In this document: piece by piece, positions 46,150 through 53,887 of the stretch | Layout: every line of letters starts with the position of its first letter | Numbering within the stretch: the stretch's first letter is position 1 | From: CAYMSF01 sp964392985 | GTDB taxonomy: Bacteria; Verrucomicrobiota; Lentisphaeria; Victivallales; Victivallaceae | Length of the DNA stretch: 64,000 bases | Assembly (NCBI GenBank): GCA_964392985.1 | Contig: CAYMSF010000015.1 | Location: forward strand, 1 to 64,000 | Direction: 5' to 3' | The notes under the pieces: model-generated | What the model was told of the DNA's origin: nothing | Databases searched by the model: none | Seen by the model: the letters and a program-made list of their open reading frames with translations, nothing else | Position numbers and translations under genes: made by a program

Positions 46150-47508
46150 TTATTTAGTTTGCGGCAGACTTCCGGTCTTCATAATCTCCTTCAACACTCC
46201 GCCGGTTTCTTTTTCAGTAATTTCAGCCGATCCCATCGGCGACACCGCAAACTGTTTTCCCTCAGGATGCGGCAGTTTGGCATTAAGATCAATCCCCATC
46301 AACATATAAATGCTTGCAGTCAAGTCCCACGGATAAATCGGTCTTGATACCACATTCTCCCCACGCTCATCGGTCTTCCCGACAACTTTGCCCCCGACAA
46401 AACCTCCTCCGGCAATCAATGAAGAAAAAGCCTTGCCGTAATGTCCGCGCCCGCCATTCCATGGTGATTCCTGCTGCACTCGCGGCGTATGTCCAAACTC
46501 ACTGCTGACCCAGACGATGGTACTGTCGAGCAGTTTCTTGTCGCTAAGATCCTCCAGCAACGCCGCCAACCCGCGGTCTAATTCCGGCAATTTTCTTCCC
46601 ATTTCCCTGAAATGGTCTTTATGGGTATCCCAGCCGGAAGAGTTAATAACGACATACGGTACGCCGCGTTCTACCAGCCGGCGTGCCACCAGACAGGACT
46701 GTCCGAATGTGTTATTGCCATACTTTTCCCGCATTTCTTTCGTCTCTTGACTTAAATCAAAAGTCTTGCCGGCATCACCGAGAATAATTTTATAAGCCTG
46801 ATCCTGGGACAGAGAAGCCGATTTTACTGTGGTGTCTGAATTCATCTCCGTGCCAAGACGGTCAAGTGAGCGTAATAGCTCCTTACGGTCATACTGCCGG
46901 TTCAGTGTAATCCGCTCAGAAACAATCCCTTCCACGGCGAATACCGGTCGCGCCGGATCACCGCCGGTAGAAAACGGTTTATACTTTGAACCCATAAATC
47001 CACACTCGGAAAAACGCCCCATCGGCCGCGTAACCACAATATAAGGCGGAAGCTCACCAGTATAGCCGCCGTTAAATCCTTTAAAGTAAGCCACCACGGC
47101 GCCAACACACGGGAACACCACCCCTTCAACCGGTTTACGTCCGGTCTGAACAAGATACGCCGCGGTTTCATGACCATTGTTGCCATGAGTCATTCCACGC
47201 AGTATGACATATTTATCCGCCTGTTTTGCCAGCAACGGCATCATCTGCCCGATTTGAATGCCTTCGACATTGGTGGGTATCGGTTTGTTATACGGTCCGC
47301 TGTAATCGGGACCGGCGCCGGGCTTCGGGTCAAAAGTATCAAGTTGCGATAAACCTCCTGCCAACCATATTTGAATGACTGCCTTGGCAGGCGCCTCTTT
47401 TTCCGTGCTTTCCACTGCTGCAGCGCTGAGGCATCCGCAAACAAAACCGCCAAACAGAATATATCTCATCTGTAACATTATCTCACGTCTGCAATTACTA
47501 TTAATCAT
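46150..47508 (-). CDS. DUF1501 (sulfatase-fold-like) secreted protein
   Basis: A 452-residue exported protein of DUF1501, an alkaline-phosphatase-fold family typical of PVC bacteria. Landmarks are IQIWLAGGLSQLDTFDPKP near residue 45, LRGMTHGNNGHETAAY, INSSGWDTHKDHF, and VWVSSEFGHTPR with the metal-type Asp/His pattern, then RGHYGKAFSSLIAGGG. The N-terminus (residues 12-33) is a signal peptide. It follows the DUF1549/DUF1553 gene by 18 bases and precedes the PPC gene, forming a three-gene operon. Enzymatic activity of the family is not established. Confidence 0.88.
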   Translation of the reverse strand: MINSNCRREIMLQMRYILFGGFVCGCLSAAAVESTEKEAPAKAVIQIWLAGGLSQLDTFDPKPGAGPDYSGPYNKPIPTNVEGIQIGQMMPLLAKQADKYVILRGMTHGNNGHETAAYLVQTGRKPVEGVVFPCVGAVVAYFKGFNGGYTGELPPYIVVTRPMGRFSECGFMGSKYKPFSTGGDPARPVFAVEGIVSERITLNRQYDRKELLRSLDRLGTEMNSDTTVKSASLSQDQAYKIILGDAGKTFDLSQETKEMREKYGNNTFGQSCLVARRLVERGVPYVVINSSGWDTHKDHFREMGRKLPELDRGLAALLEDLSDKKLLDSTIVWVSSEFGHTPRVQQESPWNGGRGHYGKAFSSLIAGGGFVGGKVVGKTDERGENVVSRPIYPWDLTASIYMLMGIDLNAKLPHPEGKQFAVSPMGSAEITEKETGGVLKEIMKTGSLPQTK

Positions 47509-47526
47509 TGGAATCTCTAAATAAAA

Positions 47527-49134
47527 TTAATGTTTTAATGTGAATTCTTTCGTATTGATAAGCGCCCATGCCAAATCACACCATGCTTCGTTAGGTTTAC
47601 GTTCCGGACTGCCCACGTAACCGAGGGCAATAGCCCGCTCATTTTCTGTTGGAAACCGTGACAAAATCAACAAATATAATTCAGTAACCAAACCTGACCC
47701 TTTTTGCGTATTAAGTAATTTACGCAATACCGGACTGTTTTCAATTTTACGTTGTATATTGCTGGAATTCAGCAAATACTGCGCCTGCAATGTCGTCGGT
47801 AAGTTATTCCGCTCTGACTCATAAGAGGTATTCCGCGGCGGTCGCCCGAATAACTCCAGAAATGGCGATTCAATACTGCCGTCGGCAACAGTAATCGCTC
47901 TGTTCCCATTAGGTAGAAACGTAAAAGGCTCAGGAATATTGCTGGTATATGTCTCGGAAGTGCCAGTTATCTGACAAATAGCGTCAATTAACACCTCTGC
48001 ATCGATACGGCGAATGCAATAATGCGAAAATCCGGAATCATCACCGCGGTTAAACTGATTACATATTGATGACCGTTGATAGGTACCGGAATTTAATATC
48101 AAACGGTAAATATGTTTTATATCAAATTTATTTTTTACCAGTTCCTGCTCCAGATAAACCAGCAATTCCTTGCTCCACGGCACACTTTTACTGGAATTGA
48201 TGTTCTCACGCTCAGGCACAATCCAACGCCCGGTCAGACGATACCAGACCCGGTTAACTGCATTCTTCGCAAACCAGGGATTATCCGGTGACGTCAACCA
48301 CCGGGCAAACACCATCCGCGGATCTCGTTCCAAGGAAATATTTGTCCCGAAACCGTCGAGCGGTACAGGTTTAACCACTTTACCGTTCGCCGGATCGGTT
48401 AATTTCCCTTGTTCGTTGAAATATACTATTTCCTCTTTCCACTCATCGGTGTTCTTATAACCAATTTTGGCGAAAAATGCCGCCATTTCCATTATCTGGG
48501 AATCGGAAAACTCTCCGTTGGTAAGATTCACTCCCATAAAAACCTGCGCCACATTGGCGGCAATGTCGCGTGGATTCCGTCCCTGAAACGCACGGTAATA
48601 ATTAACCGGCGGAACATGAAAATTACTGCCGCTGGCAGTCAACAACTGCTGAACAAATTGGTCATAAGGGGTATTTTTCAGCATATTCTGCCGCACCCAC
48701 CGGTCATAAGCCTGCGCCGCCTGCGGCCACAAATTACTCGGAAACTCAGCTTTTATCCGTAATAAATCACCCCAGCGCAACGCCTGATAATCTGCAAAAT
48801 CGTTACTGGCAAGAACTCGATCAATGAGTTTAGACCGTTTGTCCGGCGTACTGTCTTGCAAAAATTTCCTCACCTCTTCCGGTGGTGGCAATGTCCCCGC
48901 CGCATCCAAATATACCCGACGGACAAAAACTTCATCGGAACAGAGTACAGATGGTGGCAATCGTTTCGCTTTTAAACTTTCAACCACAATGCTGTCAATC
49001 CGGTTGTTGATTTTGAGCCGGTCATACCAGACCGATTCCTCGCCATCTCCCCCGCGACAGAATGTGATAGACATAACCAGCAATAAACCGGTCAGCAACG
49101 GTTTCAGATAATCAGTATTATTTGCTAGTCTCAT
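47527..49134 (-). CDS. DUF1549/DUF1553 (PSCyt2/PSD1) protein without cytochrome domain
   Basis: A 535-residue secreted protein. After a signal peptide (residues 8-28) comes DUF1549 (DEVFVRRVYLDAAGTLP, DFADYQALRWGDLLRIKAE) and then DUF1553 (NPWFAKNAVNRVWYRLTGRWIVPE, cited in part, HIYRLILNSGTYQRSS, GRPPRNTSYESE). The usual N-terminal PSCyt1 haem c domain with CxxCH is missing, and so is the frequent carbohydrate-binding insertion. The ATG at 49134 is used; an in-frame TTG precedes it. It heads the operon with the DUF1501 and PPC genes, a combination characteristic of Planctomycetes, Verrucomicrobia and Lentisphaerae. Confidence 0.88.
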   Translation of the reverse strand: MRLANNTDYLKPLLTGLLLVMSITFCRGGDGEESVWYDRLKINNRIDSIVVESLKAKRLPPSVLCSDEVFVRRVYLDAAGTLPPPEEVRKFLQDSTPDKRSKLIDRVLASNDFADYQALRWGDLLRIKAEFPSNLWPQAAQAYDRWVRQNMLKNTPYDQFVQQLLTASGSNFHVPPVNYYRAFQGRNPRDIAANVAQVFMGVNLTNGEFSDSQIMEMAAFFAKIGYKNTDEWKEEIVYFNEQGKLTDPANGKVVKPVPLDGFGTNISLERDPRMVFARWLTSPDNPWFAKNAVNRVWYRLTGRWIVPERENINSSKSVPWSKELLVYLEQELVKNKFDIKHIYRLILNSGTYQRSSICNQFNRGDDSGFSHYCIRRIDAEVLIDAICQITGTSETYTSNIPEPFTFLPNGNRAITVADGSIESPFLELFGRPPRNTSYESERNNLPTTLQAQYLLNSSNIQRKIENSPVLRKLLNTQKGSGLVTELYLLILSRFPTENERAIALGYVGSPERKPNEAWCDLAWALINTKEFTLKH

Positions 49135-49423
49135 CAAGAATAATATTCCCGGGAAATTGAAAATTATGAATTGATAACAGTAGTGCCATAAAAAAGTTCA
49201 GCACTTAGCTACTCAATAAGATACAGAATAATCTAGCACAACTCAAAGCTAATGCAATATTATCCCTGACTCAATAATATTGAATTGATTGTATAACCTG
49301 TAAATTTAATTTATAACTTTAAAAAGTTGTTAACTTTATCAATATTTGGTTATTTCACATTATTAATTTCAGATTATCAAGAATGTATTATTGAAATATA
49401 TTTCGAAAAACAAAGAGGTAAAA

Positions 49424-49500
<77 letters not shown>

Positions 49501-49517
49501 GCAGAATTGTGACGTTA

Positions 49518-49545
49518 CTAATAGTATTTTATTAAAAAAAATCAA
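49518..49545 (-). promoter_or_regulatory. promoter of tRNA-Ala
   Basis: On the minus strand TTGATT (49540-49545) and TATTAG (49518-49523) are 16 bases apart and end 17 bases before the tRNA 5' end. Confidence 0.5.
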
Positions 49546-49688
49546 GTGTTCTTTTGAAAATTCTGCAGTATAAATTACATTAAGAGGGTGTATATTATGA
49601 CACGGCATTAAATAGGCGTCAACTGAACTAACTTGCATTGTCGCACTACAACAGCGCGGACAGTCCCCATGCAGGAATAAAGAGATAA

Positions 49689-51104
49689 ATGACAGAAGAT
49701 AATAGACCTGACGAACTGGAAAGCACCGAAGACGCGGACGAAACAATTGATGTGCTGGATGAAGACAGCGCTCCAGTTGTTGATACGGTTGACGATGTCT
49801 CGGATTCGCTCAGGATTTACTTCCGGCAGATCTCCGCAATTCCCATGCTCACGCCGGAAAGACAGAGAGACGTTGCCGACGCTATCGAAAAATCAGTCCA
49901 GACATTCCGGGAAAAACTCTATCTGCTCGGCTTCGTCATGATTGAACACCTGAAACTGGTAACTGATTTCGACGTGGAAACGATAGAAGACAACTTTATA
50001 CCGTCAGCGCTGAAAGATGGCAAGGTTAAAAAATTGATGTCCGCCCTGCCCGTATGGAGTCGTGATATGTTTGAACATTTTACCAAATTCAAAACTGCCT
50101 TTGAAAATGGTGATAAGAATCTGAATAAACTGCGAATTGGCTCAGTTGCCATCATGCTGCGTTATCCTGTTGTTTACGACCTGCTTGACGAATGGCGCGA
50201 TGTTGTACTGGAATATATCAAATTAGCCAATCCGAAACTCTGCGAACCGGCCAAAGCCGGCAAAAATGATATACCAGAAGATAAACATTCATTTCTCGAA
50301 AATAAATTAATGATGAGTCTGGATGAATTTTTCAAATTGCTGCCGGAACTGGAAAAGGCACGGGAGAAAGTTCAAACCACCCGTCAATCCATGTTGGAAG
50401 GCAACTTAAGACTGGTAGTCAGTATCGCCCACCGCTACCGCAACCGCGGTATGCCGTTTATAGATTTGATTCAAGAAGGCAATATGGGATTGATGCGGGC
50501 GCTGGAGAAATTTGACTTCAAGCTCGGTCATAAATTCAGCACCTACGCGTCCTGGTGGATTAAACAGAATATCACGCGGGCGATTGCGGAACAGTCCAGA
50601 GTAATCCGCATTCCGGTGCACATGGTCAAAACGATTGTAACCATCAATAATGCGGAACAGCGTTTCATTCAAGAACACGGTAGAGAACCGTCAACAGATG
50701 AGCTCGCGATGATTATGGAATTGCCGTCATCCCGGGTAAGCGCTATCCAAAAAATGGCACGTCAGTCAATTTCGCTGCAGGCGCCAATCGGCAATAGTGA
50801 AGACGGTTCACTTATGGAAGATATCCTCGCTGATATTGAATCTGAAGACCCGGTACAAAATATAGCGCGGAAAGTAGTGCGGGAAAAATTGCATGAACTG
50901 CTGGGTACGCTCTCAGAACGTGAACAACAAATTATTATCATGCGGTTCGGGTTAATGGGATTCAAAACTATGACCCTGATTGAAGTAAGTCAGCATTTCA
51001 ACCTGACTCGCGAACGCATTCGCCAGTTGGAAATCAAAATCATCGAGAAATTACGCTCTCCGGCCAAACTAAAATTCTTCGACGGATACTTTCACACCCA
51101 TTGA
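49689..51104 (+). CDS. primary-type RNA polymerase sigma factor (RpoD-like)
   Basis: A 471-residue sigma-70 factor. An acidic N-terminal segment (residues 1-35) replaces a full region 1.1. Region 1.2 is LRIYFRQISAIPMLTPERQ, followed by a non-conserved insertion of about 150 residues. Region 2 contains DLIQEGNMGLMRALEKFD and YASWWIKQNITRAIAEQSR, and region 3 RVIRIPVHMVKTI and EHGREPSTDELAM. Region 4 is SEREQQIIIMRFGLMG and TLIEVSQHFNLTRERIRQLE, ending SPAKLKFF. These match primary sigma factors more closely than the lysine-rich factor at 11818, so this is the better candidate for the housekeeping sigma. AGAGAT precedes the ATG. Confidence 0.88.
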   Translation: MTEDNRPDELESTEDADETIDVLDEDSAPVVDTVDDVSDSLRIYFRQISAIPMLTPERQRDVADAIEKSVQTFREKLYLLGFVMIEHLKLVTDFDVETIEDNFIPSALKDGKVKKLMSALPVWSRDMFEHFTKFKTAFENGDKNLNKLRIGSVAIMLRYPVVYDLLDEWRDVVLEYIKLANPKLCEPAKAGKNDIPEDKHSFLENKLMMSLDEFFKLLPELEKAREKVQTTRQSMLEGNLRLVVSIAHRYRNRGMPFIDLIQEGNMGLMRALEKFDFKLGHKFSTYASWWIKQNITRAIAEQSRVIRIPVHMVKTIVTINNAEQRFIQEHGREPSTDELAMIMELPSSRVSAIQKMARQSISLQAPIGNSEDGSLMEDILADIESEDPVQNIARKVVREKLHELLGTLSEREQQIIIMRFGLMGFKTMTLIEVSQHFNLTRERIRQLEIKIIEKLRSPAKLKFFDGYFHTH

Positions 51105-51173
51105 CCGCGACAAAGGCTATGAGTTTGCCGTAACATTAAAGTTATACCAATTCGGTCATATTGATAGAAGCCT

Positions 51174-51250
51174 CGTTTGATCTTTGGCGCCTATTATAAT
51201 CTACAAGGTTTAGATGATGCCGACGGCATCAAACGTTTATAATCTGTAGA
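51174..51250. repeat. nested palindromic structure
   Basis: A 77-base noncoding stretch contains three inverted repeats: cgtttgat (51174-51181) with atcaaacg (51228-51235), gatgcc/ggcatc with a three-base loop (51216-51230), and atctaca (51199-51205) with tgtagat (51244-51250). The alternative pairings are mutually exclusive. It lies between the sigma gene and the convergent unknown membrane-protein gene and may be a REP-like element or a structured transcript end. Confidence 0.45.
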
Positions 51251-51313
51251 TATTCGCGGTAAATCAACATTCCACACAAGCGATACAAAATCTGAATGAC
51301 TGGCAATAAAAAA

Positions 51314-51337
51314 GACCGGAGTTTTTATGCTCCGGTC
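51314..51337 (-). terminator. terminator of the paired membrane-protein operon
   Basis: On the minus strand the stem GACCGGAG / CTCCGGTC is followed by TTTTTTATTG, 21 bases past the stop codon at 51358. Confidence 0.88.
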
Positions 51338-51357
51338 CGATAACGTAACAGAATTAA

Positions 51358-52143
51358 TTATTCCTGTACTTTAACCTTAGCGCCACTTGCGGTGGTTTGG
51401 GCTTTGTTACAGATATCCTCAACAACTTTGGTAGACATGCTGATAATGTCGCCGAAACAACTATTGCCGCTATCGATTTTTGCCTGTTCCACGATGCAAA
51501 GCCAGTAGATAATGAACATTTTTTCGGCATATTCTTTTTTGTTCATTTTGGCAACAGGTTTGACACGGAGCGCATCAATATCACCGCGGAATTTATCAAG
51601 GTTATTGAAAAATTCATTATTGATGATGTTTCTGATTTCTTCATCAATTTTTCCTGTGATATGAGAGGCCAATGCTTTGCCGAGATTTTTATCTTTGATG
51701 ATGTCTTTATTCTTCAAAACTTCATCGACACCAGATTCAAAAATCTTCTGCAATGCTACGAGATGTTCGGTTTCCACTTCTGTCATCATTTCTGCGACAT
51801 AAAGCTCAATCTGAGATTTGGCAACTTCAGTAACTCGCGGCACGAGAGCCTGGACACTTTCCATGGTACGATCGGCGAGTTGTTTTGCGCCCGGCTTCAT
51901 CTGATCTTTAATCTGCCGTGCAAAATTCGGGATTGACTCTTTAATTTTGGTATTCAGAGCAATAGCCAAATTGGTCGGGGTCGCCAATTCTTTGATTTTT
52001 ACATTAATAAAAATGGTATAGCCGGCGAGAATAATTATTACTATCAGATAGAAAGCCAGAGCCTTGTTCAGGGAAGAGGCGAAGCTTTTTTCTTCCCGTG
52101 CGACGGAATCGTAAAGTTTTTCAATTTTATCATTGATGCTCAT
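51358..52143 (-). CDS. membrane-anchored helical protein of unknown function (pair member 2)
   Basis: A 261-residue protein I cannot assign. A short cytoplasmic N-terminus (MSINDKIEKLYDSVAREEKS) is followed by one membrane helix (about residues 29-48) and a long, almost entirely helical domain rich in Lys, Glu, Ile and Ala, with LALQKIFESGVDEVLKNKD-like heptads. Near the end KKEYAEKMFIIYWLCIVEQAKI forms a more hydrophobic helix. The topology matches that of the upstream gene, which ends two bases before it starts. The GGAGG ribosome binding site lies inside the upstream coding end, so the two proteins are translated together and probably form a complex. Confidence 0.75.
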   Translation of the reverse strand: MSINDKIEKLYDSVAREEKSFASSLNKALAFYLIVIIILAGYTIFINVKIKELATPTNLAIALNTKIKESIPNFARQIKDQMKPGAKQLADRTMESVQALVPRVTEVAKSQIELYVAEMMTEVETEHLVALQKIFESGVDEVLKNKDIIKDKNLGKALASHITGKIDEEIRNIINNEFFNNLDKFRGDIDALRVKPVAKMNKKEYAEKMFIIYWLCIVEQAKIDSGNSCFGDIISMSTKVVEDICNKAQTTASGAKVKVQE

Positions 52144-52145
52144 GA

Positions 52146-52934
52146 TTATTTTCCTCCCTTAGTATCAATTGCTACTGCTGCCACGGCACCTTTTTGTGCG
52201 TTCAAATGGTATATCCACAATTCGAGGAAAGACTCTAACAAGAGATTTTCCACCTCGCCTTGATGCAGTTTTTTAATAGTGGCATACTCGGGAGTATCAG
52301 AATATTTTCTGAAGCTTTCATCAAGGAGCATCAGTTTATCCTTGGCTTCACCAAGTCGTTTATCTAAAATATTGGTAAGCTCTTCAATAAAGTGTGTATT
52401 AACTTCATTAAAAGCTTTTTCCAATTCAGTAGAGGTTAGTTCAGGATGTTTGGCCAGGATGCCTTTCTCAATTTTAGTGAGGGCATTGGACAAACGATAG
52501 AGGACTTTATTCCTGATATCTGTCTGCAGGAAAGCTTCAATTTCCTGAGCAGACTTGAAGACATCCTCTTTAATTTTGGGTAAACTGGATTCAAAAGAGG
52601 CAAACAACTCTTTTTTGAATTCGGGAATAAAGACTTCTTGAAAATCTTTACCGATGGCACGAAGTTCAGGACTGCGGGTAATAATGGTAGAGTTTTTGGA
52701 AATTTCTTCAAGCAGCAACTGCGAGTTGTAATTTCTGACGAAATCAACCAGGCTGATAACAAAAACCGCCATAACAAGAATTATCAGCACCATGCCAAAG
52801 ATACTGACATAGAACTGTTTTTTCTTGATCTGGTCGATCCGGTTGATGGTTTTTTCGATGACATCCAGCTTTTTCTCGAAGTCGTCATTTTTGACGTCTG
52901 GAGACGGCATTGTTTTGGTCACGTCTTCTGCCAT
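52146..52934 (-). CDS. membrane-anchored helical protein of unknown function (pair member 1)
   Basis: A 262-residue protein with the same plan as its downstream neighbour. An acidic N-terminal cytoplasmic helix (DDFEKKLDVIEKTINRIDQI) is followed by a membrane helix (about 43-64) and an extended helical domain with strong coiled-coil character (FKKELFASFESSLPKIKED, EKAFNEVNTHFIEELTNILDKRL). Toward the end ENLLLESFLELWIYHLNAQKG parallels the hydrophobic helix of the partner. The two seem to be divergent paralogues, an inference from topology. AGGGTGA precedes the ATG. No known domain is visible. Confidence 0.75.
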   Translation of the reverse strand: MAEDVTKTMPSPDVKNDDFEKKLDVIEKTINRIDQIKKKQFYVSIFGMVLIILVMAVFVISLVDFVRNYNSQLLLEEISKNSTIITRSPELRAIGKDFQEVFIPEFKKELFASFESSLPKIKEDVFKSAQEIEAFLQTDIRNKVLYRLSNALTKIEKGILAKHPELTSTELEKAFNEVNTHFIEELTNILDKRLGEAKDKLMLLDESFRKYSDTPEYATIKKLHQGEVENLLLESFLELWIYHLNAQKGAVAAVAIDTKGGK

Positions 52935-53107
52935 TTTTCACCCTTTCTCATTACATTAATGATTTAGATTCCCTCTGTGGCACCCTCTGCCACAGAGACC
53001 GACAAAAATAACACTGAGAGCTACTCTAGCACAGCAACCGTAAATAGCAAAAAAATTTTATTCCGGCTCAATGCCTGAAACTCTCATGTTGAAGCGCGAT
53101 AACCAAA

Positions 53108-53191
53108 TGGTACGCGGGGTGGGACTCGAACCCACATGTCTAAGACACTGGAACCTAAATCCAGCGCGTCTGCCAATTTCGCCACCCGCGC
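53108..53191 (-). tRNA. tRNA-Leu (anticodon TAG), CCA encoded
   Basis: On the minus strand: acceptor GCGCGGG pairs with CCCGCGT, and the class II D-arm is followed by anticodon stem CTGGA/TCCAG around TTTAGGT, giving anticodon TAG. The long variable arm TGTCTTAGACA and T-loop GGTTCGAGTCC are typical of leucine tRNA. Discriminator A and CCA are encoded. Confidence 0.95.
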
Positions 53192-53344
53192 TTCAACACC
53201 TTAACTCGAACATACGGAAAGACAATAATGCAACAAAATTAAAAAGCAAACAAAAAAAAAATTTTTTATTACTTTTGTGTTTAATTAAACACAAAAAACA
53301 CAAAAATATAATAGAACAACAACAAACATGCCAATTTTAACGCA

Positions 53345-53836
53345 TCAATCGCGAACTATTTTTAAAATTGTTACATTTTCGACCGGGACATCCTGGTGAC
53401 CATTGCGGGAACCGGTTTTTACCGCCTTGATTTTTTCAACCGTCTCCATGCCTTCGGTCACTTCACCAAAGACGCAATAGCCGAAATGTTGAGGAGTGGG
53501 AGCACGAAAATCCAGAAAATCATTATCAACAACATTGATAAAAAACTGACTGGTGGCGCTATCGGGAATATTGGTACGGGCCATGGCAACCGTGCCGCGT
53601 TTATTACTGATCTGATTCATGGCCTCATTCTTGATCGATTCTCTAGTCTTCTTCTGTACAAAGTTGGAGTCAAATCCTCCGCCCTGCACCATGAAATTGC
53701 TGATAACACGATGAAAAATGGTATTATCATAATGACCGTCATCGACATATTGTAGAAAATTTTTCACTGTCTCAGGAGCTTCCTGTGTGAAAAGTTTCAA
53801 TTTGATGTCGCCCAGTGATGTTTTGATGGTAACCAT
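53345..53836 (-). CDS. peptidyl-prolyl cis-trans isomerase, cyclophilin type
   Basis: A 163-residue single-domain cyclophilin without signal peptide, so cytoplasmic, that catalyses proline isomerisation. Motifs: IKLFTQEAPETVKNFLQYV, YDNTIFHRVISNFMVQGG (catalytic arginine in FHRV), GTVAMARTNIPDSATSQFFIN, and FGYCVFGEVTEGMETVEKI. AAGGAGCATT is a good ribosome binding site. It follows the MurB-Ddl gene by 51 bases, with a nine-base hairpin (53858-53879) in between. Confidence 0.95.
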   Translation of the reverse strand: MVTIKTSLGDIKLKLFTQEAPETVKNFLQYVDDGHYDNTIFHRVISNFMVQGGGFDSNFVQKKTRESIKNEAMNQISNKRGTVAMARTNIPDSATSQFFINVVDNDFLDFRAPTPQHFGYCVFGEVTEGMETVEKIKAVKTGSRNGHQDVPVENVTILKIVRD

Positions 53837-53887
53837 AATGCTCCTTGTTAAGTTTTTATTACAAAGTCCACTTTGTAATATTTATTA

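Noticed and set aside
53858..53879. Nine-base hairpin between the MurB-Ddl gene and the cyclophilin as a terminator
   Set aside because: On the relevant strand it is followed by A residues, not T, so it cannot be a rho-independent terminator; it may be chance or an RNA-stability element.
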